Source of the DNA: Azoarcus sp. Aa7
GTDB taxonomy: Bacteria > Pseudomonadota > Gammaproteobacteria > Burkholderiales > Rhodocyclaceae
Length of the DNA stretch: 64,000 nt
Direction: 5' to 3'
NCBI RefSeq assembly: GCF_014822185.1
Contig: NZ_QVLR01000040.1
Coordinates: 62,001 to 126,000, forward strand
How positions within the stretch are numbered: position 1 is the first letter of the stretch; each line of letters starts with the position of its first letter. Positions 54,646 through 64,000 of the stretch are shown here, in pieces. The translations under genes were made by a program, and so were the position numbers. Under the pieces are notes generated by a model, which was not told the origin of the DNA, did no database searches, and saw only the letters and a program-made list of their open reading frames with translations.

Positions 54646-55224
54646 ATGAACCTGCCTCTCGAAGCTTTTTCCGTTTCCACCGGCATCGTCGCGCTCGCCG
54701 AAATCGGCGACAAGACGCAGTTGCTCGCCTTCATGCTAGCCGCGCGCTTCCGCAAGCCGTGGCCGATCATCGCCGGCATCCTCGTCGCGACGATCGCGAA
54801 CCATGCCTTCGCCGGTGCGGTCGGCACCTGGGTCACGACCGTGCTCGGGCCGGACGTGCTGCGCTGGGTGCTGGGCCTGTCCTTCATCGCGATGGCGGTG
54901 TGGATGATGATCCCGGACAAGCTCGACGAGGACGAGATCACGGTGCCGAAATTCGGCGTGTTCGCGACCACCGTCGTGGCCTTCTTCCTCGCCGAGATGG
55001 GCGACAAGACGCAGATCGCGACCGTCGCGCTGGCCGCGCAGTATGGCGCCTTCGTCGCGGTAGTCACCGGCACGACGCTGGGCATGATGATCGCGAACGT
55101 GCCGGCCGTGCTCGCCGGCAATGGCATCGCCAAGCGCCTGCCGGTGCGCCTGATCCACGGCGTGGCGGCGTCGATCTTCGCGGTGCTCGGCGTCGCGGCG
55201 CTGATCGGTTTCGGGCTGGACTGA
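54646..55224 (+). CDS. UPF0016/GDT1-family putative manganese exporter
   Basis: 192 aa, six membrane helices in two repeats, each with the family signature E-x-G-D-K-T: LAEIGDKTQLLAFMLA (about 18-33) and LAEMGDKTQIATVALA (about 115-130). Homologues export Mn2+ (for example in Vibrio) or exchange Ca2+/Mn2+. The riboswitch leader supports Mn. Start at 54646 with GGAGA upstream. Confidence 0.92.
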   Translation: MNLPLEAFSVSTGIVALAEIGDKTQLLAFMLAARFRKPWPIIAGILVATIANHAFAGAVGTWVTTVLGPDVLRWVLGLSFIAMAVWMMIPDKLDEDEITVPKFGVFATTVVAFFLAEMGDKTQIATVALAAQYGAFVAVVTGTTLGMMIANVPAVLAGNGIAKRLPVRLIHGVAASIFAVLGVAALIGFGLD

Positions 55225-55302
55225 GGCCGATCGGTACGGCTTGCCAGGTCGGGGACGTTTCGGTAGCGTCGCCCGCCTGCTCTCCCGTTTCGAGGTAAGA
55301 CC

Positions 55303-56142
55303 GTGCCACGCCAGATCCCCAACGTCGTCAGCATCGCCGGAGTCGACCCGTCCGGCGGTGCCGGCGTGTTCGCCGACATCAAGACCTTCTCCGCACTGGG
55401 CGCCTACGGCTGCGGCGTGGTTGCCGCCCTGACCGCGCAGAATACCCAGGCGGTGACGGGCGTGCACACGCCGCCGACCGATTTCCTGCGATTGCAGATC
55501 GACACGCTGTTCGCGGACGTCTCGATCCACGCGGTGAAACTGGGCATGCTCGGCAGCGCCGAGATCGTCGCGACCGTCGCGGATCGGCTCGCACATTTCG
55601 ACGCGCCGTTCGTCGTCTGCGATCCGGTGATGATCGCGAAGAGCGGCGACCATCTCCTTGCACGCAACGCCGTTGCGATGCTGATCGAGGCGCTGCTGCC
55701 GCGCAGCTTCATGATCACGCCGAACCTCCCCGAGGCCGGCGTGCTGCTCGAGCAGCGCGCGCCCGAGACGGTCAAGGAGATGTACCGCGCAGCCGAACGG
55801 CTGCGCGAGATGCTGCCGCTGTCGTCGGAGCGCTGGGTGCTGCTGAAAGGCGGGCACCTGCCCGGCAGCGAGGTCGTCGACCTGCTGTTCGACGGCGACC
55901 GCATGATCGAACTGCCGTCGCCGCGCATCGAGACGAAGAACACGCATGGCACGGGCTGCACGCTGTCGTCCGCGATCGCCGCCCTGCTCCCCCAGCGCGC
56001 CGGCAGCTTCCGACCGGTCGAGGCGGCAGTGCGCGACGCCCGCGACTACCTGCTGCGCGCGATTGCTGCGTCCGGCGCCCTCTCGGTTGGCAAGGGGCAC
56101 GGCCCGGTGCATCATTTCCACCGCTGGTGGCCCACCGCGTGA
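55303..56142 (+). CDS. thiD: Hydroxymethylpyrimidine (phosphate) kinase
   Basis: 279 aa. Phosphorylates HMP and HMP-P for thiamine synthesis. Ribokinase fold: IAGVDPSGGAGVFADIKTFSALGAYG, DPVMIAKSG, TPNLPEAGVLL and NTHGTGCTLSSAIAALL with the catalytic Asp/Cys region. The start is GTG at 55303 with GAGG upstream. thiC, which makes HMP-P, is the next gene. Confidence 0.95.
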   Translation: MPRQIPNVVSIAGVDPSGGAGVFADIKTFSALGAYGCGVVAALTAQNTQAVTGVHTPPTDFLRLQIDTLFADVSIHAVKLGMLGSAEIVATVADRLAHFDAPFVVCDPVMIAKSGDHLLARNAVAMLIEALLPRSFMITPNLPEAGVLLEQRAPETVKEMYRAAERLREMLPLSSERWVLLKGGHLPGSEVVDLLFDGDRMIELPSPRIETKNTHGTGCTLSSAIAALLPQRAGSFRPVEAAVRDARDYLLRAIAASGALSVGKGHGPVHHFHRWWPTA

Positions 56143-56300
56143 GGCTCTGCGCTGGGACGCCTGGATGACGGCGGCCGCGCGCTTTTGGGCGGTTGGGCGA
56201 CCAGGCGTCGTTTTCCGCCGAATATCGCAGTAATCGAATGTTTCGTTCCGTTTTTTGGTGATTTACACACGCCTGGCTTTGGCGTAACGTGTCGCAACTT

Positions 56301-58373
<2,073 letters not shown>

Positions 58374-58402
58374 CACCGCCCTGCGGAGCAGACAAGTGAA
58401 GT

Positions 58403-58431
58403 CGGGCCGCCCAGCGCGGCCCGTTTTCTTT
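58403..58431 (+). terminator. Intrinsic terminator after thiC
   Basis: CGGGCCGC (58403-58410), five-base loop CCAGC, GCGGCCCG (58416-58423), then TTTTCTTT. A classic GC stem with a T-run. Confidence 0.9.
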
Positions 58432-58481
58432 CCATGCGATTCAGCACCATGCGAGCGGTCGAACTTCGCCCCTCGTCGCCC

Positions 58482-58551
58482 CCTCCAACATCTACGTTCC
58501 GCCGGCACCGTCCGCACTTGCGGCTGGCCGGAGGAACGTAGATGTTGGAGG
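58482..58551. repeat. 19-bp inverted repeat holding the next gene's ribosome-binding site
   Basis: CCTCCAACATCTACGTTCC at 58482-58500 and its exact complement GGAACGTAGATGTTGGAGG at 58533-58551, with 32 bp between, including an inner CCGC-ACTT-GCGG hairpin. The GGAGG of the right arm (58547-58551) is 8 bp before the ATG of the 48-aa lipoprotein gene, so RNA folding would hide it. Confidence 0.9.
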
Positions 58552-58559
58552 ATCCCGCG

Positions 58560-58706
58560 ATGCGCAGATTGCTGACAGCCGTGTTCACGGCGCTCGTCAT
58601 GACCCTTCTCGCAGCCGGTGCCGGGTGTGCGACGACCGCGAAGGACGGCACGCAGTCATCGGCCCCGTCCCGCGACAGCATGAGAGGCGGCGGAGGCGGC
58701 TACTGA
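58560..58706 (+). CDS. 48-aa predicted lipoprotein
   Basis: MRRLLTAVFTALVMTLLAAG then AGCATTAKDGTQ, ending RGGGGGY. A lipoprotein-type signal ends at Cys23 (GAGC). The mature part is only about 25 residues, Ser/Thr/Gly-rich. It is reminiscent of small lipoproteins of the entericidin or Lpp-like size class, but no homology is claimed. The ribosome-binding site is in the 19-bp inverted repeat. Followed by a hairpin at 58708-58732. Confidence 0.65.
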   Translation: MRRLLTAVFTALVMTLLAAGAGCATTAKDGTQSSAPSRDSMRGGGGGY

Positions 58707-58707
58707 C

Positions 58708-58732
58708 GGAGGCCCCGCAAGGGGCCGCCTCC
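58708..58732 (+). terminator. Probable terminator after the small lipoprotein gene
   Basis: GGAGGCCCC-GCAA-GGGGCCGCCTCC, a stem with one bulge, followed by CCCTGTTT rather than a full T-run. Confidence 0.5.
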
Positions 58733-58794
58733 CCCTGTTTCGTCCGGACGCCGCGGGGTGAGACAATGGCGGATCACCCACGCGTTCCGCCGCC

Positions 58795-59322
58795 ATGACC
58801 ACCGACCCGCTCCTGCCGATCGCCGCCATCGTCTATCGCCCCACCGACCACATCGAGCCGGTGCTCCTGGAGGCCGCACGCACACTCGCCGGCGCGGGGG
58901 TGCGGCTGGGCGGCATCCTGCAACACGACATCCCGACGACGATCAATGACCCCTGCGGCATGGAACTGGAGGATCTCGCCTCCGGCGAGCGCTTCGCCCT
59001 GTCGCAGGATCTGGGCAGCGGGTCGGAGGCCTGCCGGCTCGATCCGGATGCGCTCGCGCATGCCGCGGTCGCGGTCCGCGGTGCACTCGAACGCGGCGCC
59101 GAACTCGTGTTCATCAACAAGTTCGGCGCGCAGGAAGTGAGCGGAGCGGGGCTGCGGACCGAGATGGCGATGGCGGTGACGAGCGGCGTGCCGGTCATCA
59201 CCGCGGTCGGGGAGCGCTTCCTCGCCGAATGGCAGCACTTCACCGGCGGCCACTCGACGCTCCTCGAACCGAAGGTCGCCGACATCCTCGCGTGGTGGCG
59301 CGCGCTGCCCGCGCGCGCCTGA
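58795..59322 (+). CDS. DUF2478 family protein
   Basis: 175 aa. The start IAAIVYRPTDHIEPVLLEAARTLAGAGVRLGGILQHD and the later ELVFINKFGAQEVSGAGLRTEM (NTPase-like strand) match the DUF2478 family, whose members often occur near molybdenum genes and are sometimes called NTP-binding. No P-loop is evident here. It is 3 bp ahead of the YkgJ-like gene, so the two may be one operon. Molecular role unknown. Confidence 0.75.
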   Translation: MTTDPLLPIAAIVYRPTDHIEPVLLEAARTLAGAGVRLGGILQHDIPTTINDPCGMELEDLASGERFALSQDLGSGSEACRLDPDALAHAAVAVRGALERGAELVFINKFGAQEVSGAGLRTEMAMAVTSGVPVITAVGERFLAEWQHFTGGHSTLLEPKVADILAWWRALPARA

Positions 59323-59325
59323 ACG

Positions 59326-59583
59326 ATGGAATGCCGCGCGGCCTGCGCCGCCTGCTGCATCGCTCCGTCCATCTCCAGCCCCATTCCCGGCATGGAGGAC
59401 GGCAAGCCCGCCGGCGTGCGCTGCGTCCAGCTCGACGAGGCCGACCGCTGCCGTCTCTTCGGCGACCCGCGTCGCCCCACGGTATGCGGCAGCCTCGCCC
59501 CCAGCCCGCAGATGTGCGGCACGCATCGCGAGGCGGCGATGCGGTGGCTGGCCGATCTGGAAACGCTCACCGCGCCGGCCTGA
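59326..59583 (+). CDS. YkgJ-family Cys-cluster protein
   Basis: 85 aa with eight Cys: C3, C7, C10, C11 near the N-terminus ([11 protein letters not shown]) then C33, C42, C54 and C64. The CxxxCxxCC start is typical of the YkgJ (UPF0153) zinc/iron-binding family. Start 3 bp after the DUF2478 gene stop. Confidence 0.8.
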   Translation: MECRAACAACCIAPSISSPIPGMEDGKPAGVRCVQLDEADRCRLFGDPRRPTVCGSLAPSPQMCGTHREAAMRWLADLETLTAPA

Positions 59584-59693
59584 CGCTTACCTTCCGTTGC
59601 GACTGAGGGGCGATTTGTGCGGCCCTGCAACATGACGAGGGGTATCATCGCGCCTTTCGTTCATCATTGCCCCGGCACACGCCCCCACGCCTC

Positions 59694-60518
59694 ATGGATC
59701 TCGCCCAGCTGTTCGTCGCATTGCTTCTCGGCATCATCGAAGGCCTCACCGAATTCCTGCCGGTTTCCTCGACCGGCCACCTGATCATCTTCGGCGACCT
59801 GCTCGGCTACAACGACGAGGCCAGCAAGGTATTCAAGATCGTGATCCAGCTCGCGGCCATCCTCGCAGTGTGCTGGGATTACCGCGAACGCCTCGTGCAC
59901 GTCGCGACCGGCGTCGCCAGCGATCCCGCCGCGCAGCGCTTCGTCGGGCTGCTGATCGTCGGCTTCCTGCCCGCGGCCGTGCTGGGCGTGATGTTCCATT
60001 CGAAGATCAAGGCGCTGCTCTTCAACCCGCTCACCGTCGCGACTGCACTGATCGTCGGCGGCTTCGTAATCCTGTGGCTGGAAAAGCGCAACTACCATCC
60101 GCGCACCAATGCCGTCGACGAGATGCGCTGGCCCGACGCGCTCAAGGTCGGATTCGCACAGGCGCTGGCGATGATTCCCGGCACCTCGCGCTCGGGCGCG
60201 ACCATCATGGGCGGGCTGGTGTTCGGCCTGTCGCGCAAGACAGCGGCGGAGTTCTCCTTCTTCCTCGCGATCCCGACGATGTTCGCCGCGACCGTGTACG
60301 ACCTCTACAAGGCGCGCGACATGCTCCACGCCGGCGACCTGCCTGTGTTCGCGGTCGGCTTCGTCGCGTCCTTCATCGCCGCGATGTGGGCAGTGAAGAC
60401 CTTCATCCGCTTCGTGTCGAACCACACCTTCATCGCCTTCGCGTGGTACCGCATCGTCTTCGGCCTCATCGTGCTGGCGACGTGGAAGTTCGGCCTCGTC
60501 GCCTGGAGCGAGGTCTGA
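59694..60518 (+). CDS. uppP: Undecaprenyl-diphosphatase
   Basis: 274 aa. Dephosphorylates undecaprenyl-PP to recycle the carrier for peptidoglycan and O-antigen. The two signature motifs [15 protein letters not shown] (about 16-30) and PGTSRSGAT (about 163-171) hold the active-site residues; about eight membrane helices. The start at 59694 is chosen to match the family N-terminus [20 protein letters not shown]. Confidence 0.96.
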   Translation: MDLAQLFVALLLGIIEGLTEFLPVSSTGHLIIFGDLLGYNDEASKVFKIVIQLAAILAVCWDYRERLVHVATGVASDPAAQRFVGLLIVGFLPAAVLGVMFHSKIKALLFNPLTVATALIVGGFVILWLEKRNYHPRTNAVDEMRWPDALKVGFAQALAMIPGTSRSGATIMGGLVFGLSRKTAAEFSFFLAIPTMFAATVYDLYKARDMLHAGDLPVFAVGFVASFIAAMWAVKTFIRFVSNHTFIAFAWYRIVFGLIVLATWKFGLVAWSEV

Positions 60519-60580
60519 GCCCCCGGGAATCCGCCGCACGTGGTTAAACTAGGGGCTTCGTCACAGCTCCTGCATACGCG

Positions 60581-61165
60581 ATGATCATCTACCTGCACGG
60601 TTTCCGCTCGGCTCCCGCGTCGATCAAGGCGCAGGCATTGCAGCGCCACATGGCCGAGAAGGGGCTCGCCGACGAATTCTGGTGCGAGCTGCTGCCACCC
60701 GAGCCGGACGCTGCCATCGCGCTGGTCGAACGCCAGATCGCGCGCTGCCGCACGGAACGCCCCGCCCTCGCACCGACGCTGGTCGGCAGCTCGCTGGGCG
60801 GATACTACGCGACATATCTGGCGGAGAAACACGACCTGCGGGCCGTGCTCGTGAATCCGGCCGTCGTCGCGCCGCTGTCGCTGGAAGCCTATGTCGGCCT
60901 CCAGACCAACCTGTACACGGGCGAGACCTTCGATTTCAAGGAGGCCTACATCGCCCAGCTGCGCGCGATGGACGTGGCGACGATCGCCCGCCCGCAGAAC
61001 TTCTGGCTGATGGTCGAGACCGGCGACGAGGTGCTGGACTACCGCGACGCCGTCGCGAAGTACGCCCGCGCGCGCCAGACCGTGCTCGCAGGCGGCGACC
61101 ACGGCTTCTCGCGCTGGACGGATTACCTCGACGACGTGATCGCCTTCGCCGGAATCACCCGATGA
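60581..61165 (+). CDS. YqiA-family alpha/beta-hydrolase esterase
   Basis: 194 aa. IIYLHGFRSAPAS at the start (HGF oxyanion region), nucleophile elbow GSSLGG (about 69-74), and GGDHGFSRW with the catalytic His (about 170). YqiA of E. coli is an esterase. The stop overlaps the next start (ATGA). Confidence 0.88.
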   Translation: MIIYLHGFRSAPASIKAQALQRHMAEKGLADEFWCELLPPEPDAAIALVERQIARCRTERPALAPTLVGSSLGGYYATYLAEKHDLRAVLVNPAVVAPLSLEAYVGLQTNLYTGETFDFKEAYIAQLRAMDVATIARPQNFWLMVETGDEVLDYRDAVAKYARARQTVLAGGDHGFSRWTDYLDDVIAFAGITR

Positions 61166-62013
61166 GCGCGCACTCAGGCTTCGACGCGCGCCGCTTCAAA
61201 GCGCAGGAGCGCGCCGGCTTCAACCGCATCGCCGCGCGCTACGCCGAAGGGGCCCACCTGCGCGCCGACCTCGCCACCGCGCTGCTCGACGCGGCGGAGC
61301 TCGCACCGGGACAGACAGTGCTCGACCTCGCGAGCGGCCCGGGGCTCCTCGCCCGGGAGGCCACGTCGCGCATCGCGCCGGGCGGCTGGGTGCTCGCAAG
61401 CGATATCGCCGACGGCATGCTCGCCGAAGGCGCCCGCCGCACCGCCGCCGAGGGCATGGCCGACGCGCTCGCCTTTGCGGCTGCCGACGCCGAACACCTG
61501 TGCCTGCCCGACGCGAGCTTCGACCGCGTACTCGCCGGCCTCGCGCTCTTCATGTTCCCGCACCCGCAGCAGGCGCTCGCGGAGATGCGCCGCGTGCTGC
61601 GCCCGGGCGGACGCATCGCGCTCTCCGTGTGGGGCCCGCGCGAGGCCGTGCCGCTGATTGCACGCGCACAGGATTGCATCGCCCGACTGCTCCCGCCCCC
61701 AAAGGTGGCGCGCCCGTCGGTATTCCGCTTCGGCGATGCCGCCGCGCTGACGGCAGTCCTCAACGACGCGGGCTTCTCGGACGTGCGCATCGCGCCTTGC
61801 CCCTTCCACTGCCGCTTCACCGACGCGGAAAGCTACTGGCAGGCCTTCCTCGATCTCGCCGGCGGTGCGGCCGAGGCCCTCTCGCGCCTGCCCGAGGCCA
61901 CCCACCACGCCCTGCGCGCCGCAGTCGAAGCCGACCTCGAAGACCATCGCGCCGCCGACGGCAGCGGCTACACCGTCGACGCCCTCGCGCTGGTCGCCAC
62001 CGCCGTCGCATGA
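61162..62013 (+). CDS. Class I SAM-dependent methyltransferase
   Basis: 283 aa. SAM loop VLDLASGPGLLAREA (about 53-67), AAADAEHLCLPDASFDRVLAG and [14 protein letters not shown] (motif post III) resemble the UbiE/arsenite-type family. The substrate is unknown. Overlaps yqiA upstream and rarD downstream by ATGA, so the three are coupled. Confidence 0.85.
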   Translation: MSAHSGFDARRFKAQERAGFNRIAARYAEGAHLRADLATALLDAAELAPGQTVLDLASGPGLLAREATSRIAPGGWVLASDIADGMLAEGARRTAAEGMADALAFAAADAEHLCLPDASFDRVLAGLALFMFPHPQQALAEMRRVLRPGGRIALSVWGPREAVPLIARAQDCIARLLPPPKVARPSVFRFGDAAALTAVLNDAGFSDVRIAPCPFHCRFTDAESYWQAFLDLAGGAAEALSRLPEATHHALRAAVEADLEDHRAADGSGYTVDALALVATAVA

Positions 62014-62909
62014 GCACCGCCGCAGCCGATTCGCACCGACGCCGCCAAGGCGTCATCGCGACACTGATCGCTTTCACGATCTGGGGGCTGATGCCGCTCT
62101 ACTTCAAGGCGGTCGGCAGCGTGTCGCCCGGTGAAGTCGTCGCGCATCGCGTACTGTGGTCGGTCGTCTTCCTCCTCGCGCTGCTCGCGCTGTGGCGCGG
62201 TTTCGACGGCCTGCGCCGCCTCGCCGCCCAGCCGCGCCTGATCGGCCTGCTCGCGCTGTCGGCCTCGCTCACCGGCAGCAACTGGCTCGTCTTCGTCTGG
62301 GCAATCTCGGAGAACCGTCTCATCGAGGCGAGCCTGGGCTACTTCATCAATCCGCTGGTGAGCATCCTGCTCGGCCGCCTCGTGCTCGGAGAGCGCATGC
62401 GCCCGCTGCAGCAGGCGGCGGTCGCGCTCGCCTGCGCCGGCGTCGCCTGGCGCGTGTGGCAGGTCGGCACGCTGCCGTGGATCGCGCTCTTCCTCGCGGT
62501 CACCTTCGGCCTGTACGGCCTGCTCAGGAAGCGCGCGCCGGTCGACGCGATCAACGGCCTGTTCGTCGAAACCCTGGTCACCGCACCCCTCGCGATCGGC
62601 TGGCTGGTATGGCTCGCCAGCCGCGGCACGCTGCAGTTCGGCCAGGACCTCGCCACCGACGCACTGCTGCCGCTCGCCGGCGTGCTCACCGCGGTGCCGC
62701 TGATGCTGTTCGCGATCGGCGCCCAGCGCCTGCCGCTATCCACGATCGGCTTCGTGCAGTACCTCGCACCCAGCATCAACTTCCTGCTCGCGGTGTTCGT
62801 CTTCCACGAACCCTTCGATGCCGCCCAACTCGCCGGCTTCGCGCTGATCTGGGCCGCGCTCGCCGTCTATTCGGTCGACATGCTGCGGGCGAACCGCGCG
62901 GCACGATAG
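62010..62909 (+). CDS. rarD: RarD-type EamA transporter
   Basis: 299 aa, ten membrane helices in two EamA repeats. The conserved GVIATLIAFTIWGLMPLYFKAVG near the N-terminus and the SNWLVFVWAISENRLIEASLGYFINPL segment are typical of RarD. Substrate unknown. ATGA overlap with the methyltransferase gene. Confidence 0.9.
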   Translation: MSTAAADSHRRRQGVIATLIAFTIWGLMPLYFKAVGSVSPGEVVAHRVLWSVVFLLALLALWRGFDGLRRLAAQPRLIGLLALSASLTGSNWLVFVWAISENRLIEASLGYFINPLVSILLGRLVLGERMRPLQQAAVALACAGVAWRVWQVGTLPWIALFLAVTFGLYGLLRKRAPVDAINGLFVETLVTAPLAIGWLVWLASRGTLQFGQDLATDALLPLAGVLTAVPLMLFAIGAQRLPLSTIGFVQYLAPSINFLLAVFVFHEPFDAAQLAGFALIWAALAVYSVDMLRANRAAR

Positions 62910-62969
62910 TCTGCGGCAGCCCTCTGCGCCCGACGGTCGAATCCTTTAAACTGTCGGGCTTGCTCAAGT

Positions 62970-64000
62970 ATGGCGGTTCCGATGTTCGTGCTGTTCGAAG
63001 AGGATGGGGCCTTCAAGGCCGGGACCATCCTCGCTGATAACGATTCCTCGCTGCAGGTCGAGACGTCCCACGGCAAGCGCGTGAAGCTGAAAAGCAGCCA
63101 CGTGCTGATGCGCTTCCGCGAGCCGTCGCCGGGCGACCTGCTCAACCGCGCCGAAGCCGGCGCCGAGGAGTTGGACACCGCCTTCCTGTGGGAAGTGTGC
63201 GGCGACGACGAGTTCACCTTCGACGCGTTCGCGGCCGAATACCACGGCCACGCGCCGAACGCCGTCGAGTCCGCGAGCGTCCTGCTGCGCCTGCACTCGG
63301 CGCCGATGTACTTCCACCGCAAGGGCCGCGGCCGCTTCCGCAAGGCCCCCGCGGACATCCTGCAAGCCGCGCTCGCCGGGCTGGAGAAGAAGCGCCAGCA
63401 GGCCGAGGCGATCGAGCGCATGCGCGCCGAGCTGGTCGAGGGCCGGATGCCGGCCGAAATCGCCGGCATGCTGCCGCAACTCCTCTACCGCCCCGACCGC
63501 AACCGCGTCGAGACGAAGGCCTTCGAGGCCGCCTGCGTGGACACCGGGCTGTCGGCGCCGCGCCTGCTGCTGCAATGCGGCGCACTGGGGTCGAGCTACG
63601 ACTTCCACTACAACCGCTTCCTGTTCGAATACTTCGAGGAAGGCACCGCCTTCCCGAGGTTCGAAGCCCCGACCGACCCCGCGGATCTGCCGCTCGCACA
63701 GGTCGCCGCGTTCTCGATCGACGACGCCACCACCACCGAGATCGACGACGCCTTCTCGGTGACGCCGCGCGAAGGCGGCGGCTGGCGCATCGGCATCCAC
63801 ATCGCCGCCCCCGCGCTCGGCTTCGCGCGCGGCTCCTCGCTCGACGCGATCGCACGCCGGCGCCTGTCCACCGTGTACATGCCGGGCAACAAGATCACGA
63901 TGCTGCCCGACGCGGTCGTCGAGACCTTCACGCTCGCCGCGGGACGCGAATGCCCCGCCGTGTCACTGTATCTCGACGTGACCGCGGCGCTCGCCGTCCA
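62970..64000 (+). CDS. RNase II/R family exoribonuclease (5' part)
   Basis: At least 343 aa; the frame is open at the right edge. MAVPMFVLFEEDGAFKAGTI begins a cold-shock/OB-like N-terminal domain; the RNB catalytic domain starts at about residue 250 with AFSIDDATTTEIDDAFSV, where the conserved Asp residues bind the metal. An ATG at 62982 is an alternative start. This betaproteobacterial type is often called VacB/RNase II-like. Only the first half is visible. Confidence 0.9.
   Translation, partial: MAVPMFVLFEEDGAFKAGTILADNDSSLQVETSHGKRVKLKSSHVLMRFREPSPGDLLNRAEAGAEELDTAFLWEVCGDDEFTFDAFAAEYHGHAPNAVESASVLLRLHSAPMYFHRKGRGRFRKAPADILQAALAGLEKKRQQAEAIERMRAELVEGRMPAEIAGMLPQLLYRPDRNRVETKAFEAACVDTGLSAPRLLLQCGALGSSYDFHYNRFLFEYFEEGTAFPRFEAPTDPADLPLAQVAAFSIDDATTTEIDDAFSVTPREGGGWRIGIHIAAPALGFARGSSLDAIARRRLSTVYMPGNKITMLPDAVVETFTLAAGRECPAVSLYLDVTAALAV

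Overview
The window looks like a chromosomal segment of a GC-rich betaproteobacterium of the Rhodocyclales (Azoarcus/Aromatoleum/Thauera type). This is inferred from protein character and synteny: rnpB just ahead of mraZ, an rsmI/yraN/gmhA-diaA/dolP block, and prmA followed by a zinc-ribbon DUF3426 protein. No database search was run. Most of the window is ordinary high-GC housekeeping sequence. Roughly 21.4-42.9 kb is clearly lower in GC and looks like a horizontally variable surface-polysaccharide (O-antigen) locus.

Layout. 1-5 kb: start of the dcw cluster (mraZ, with a four-repeat MraZ operator), RNase P RNA, a small lipoprotein, pyrC and rsmI, all leftward; divergently yraN, gmhA/diaA and a BON lipoprotein. 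5-17 kb: mpl, a nucleotidyltransferase-like protein, a TlpA thioredoxin, aroQ-accB-accC-prmA-DUF3426-dgkA, a glycine-zipper lipoprotein with a PfkB kinase, a HIT protein, an ornithine-lipid pair (olsB-olsA) and apaH. 17-21.4 kb: a wbpV-wbpL-wbpM-type initiation module. 21.7-28.7 kb: seven genes with stop/start overlaps or very short gaps, encoding a membrane GT2, FAD oxidoreductase, YxxxR SDR, TIM-barrel isomerase, small EamA protein, soluble GT2 and a large GT-C-like membrane protein; it reads as a Gtr-like sugar-decoration system. 28.9-34.9 kb: glycosyltransferases, an epimerase and an acyltransferase. 35.2-41.5 kb: a sulfotransferase with a repetitive coiled coil, wzt with a C-terminal cargo domain, wzm, an orphan 110-aa protein, rmlA and rmlB. 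41.5-43.7 kb: a GT2 and a UDP-glucuronate 4-epimerase.

44-64 kb returns to core sequence: waaA; tolC, rhodanese and pcm; a TetR-MFP-RND efflux operon with a palindromic operator; a degenerate alpha-carbonic anhydrase fused to an adhesin-E-like domain; a yybP-ykoY (Mn) riboswitch ahead of a UPF0016 exporter; thiD; a TPP riboswitch ahead of thiC; a 48-aa lipoprotein whose ribosome-binding site lies in a 19-bp inverted repeat; DUF2478, YkgJ, uppP, a YqiA esterase, a methyltransferase, rarD and the start of an RNase II/R gene.

How it fits together. The polysaccharide locus can be read as an ABC-transporter (Wzm/Wzt) pathway: WbpM/WbpV make a 6-deoxy-HexNAc nucleotide, WbpL starts the chain on undecaprenyl phosphate, several GTs extend it, and the sulfotransferase/coiled-coil protein next to Wzt may cap and measure the chain, by analogy with WbdD/Wzt of E. 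coli O9a. That reading, and the Gtr-like seven-gene module, are the most promising candidates for undescribed biology. Two REP-like repeat families are scattered between core genes.
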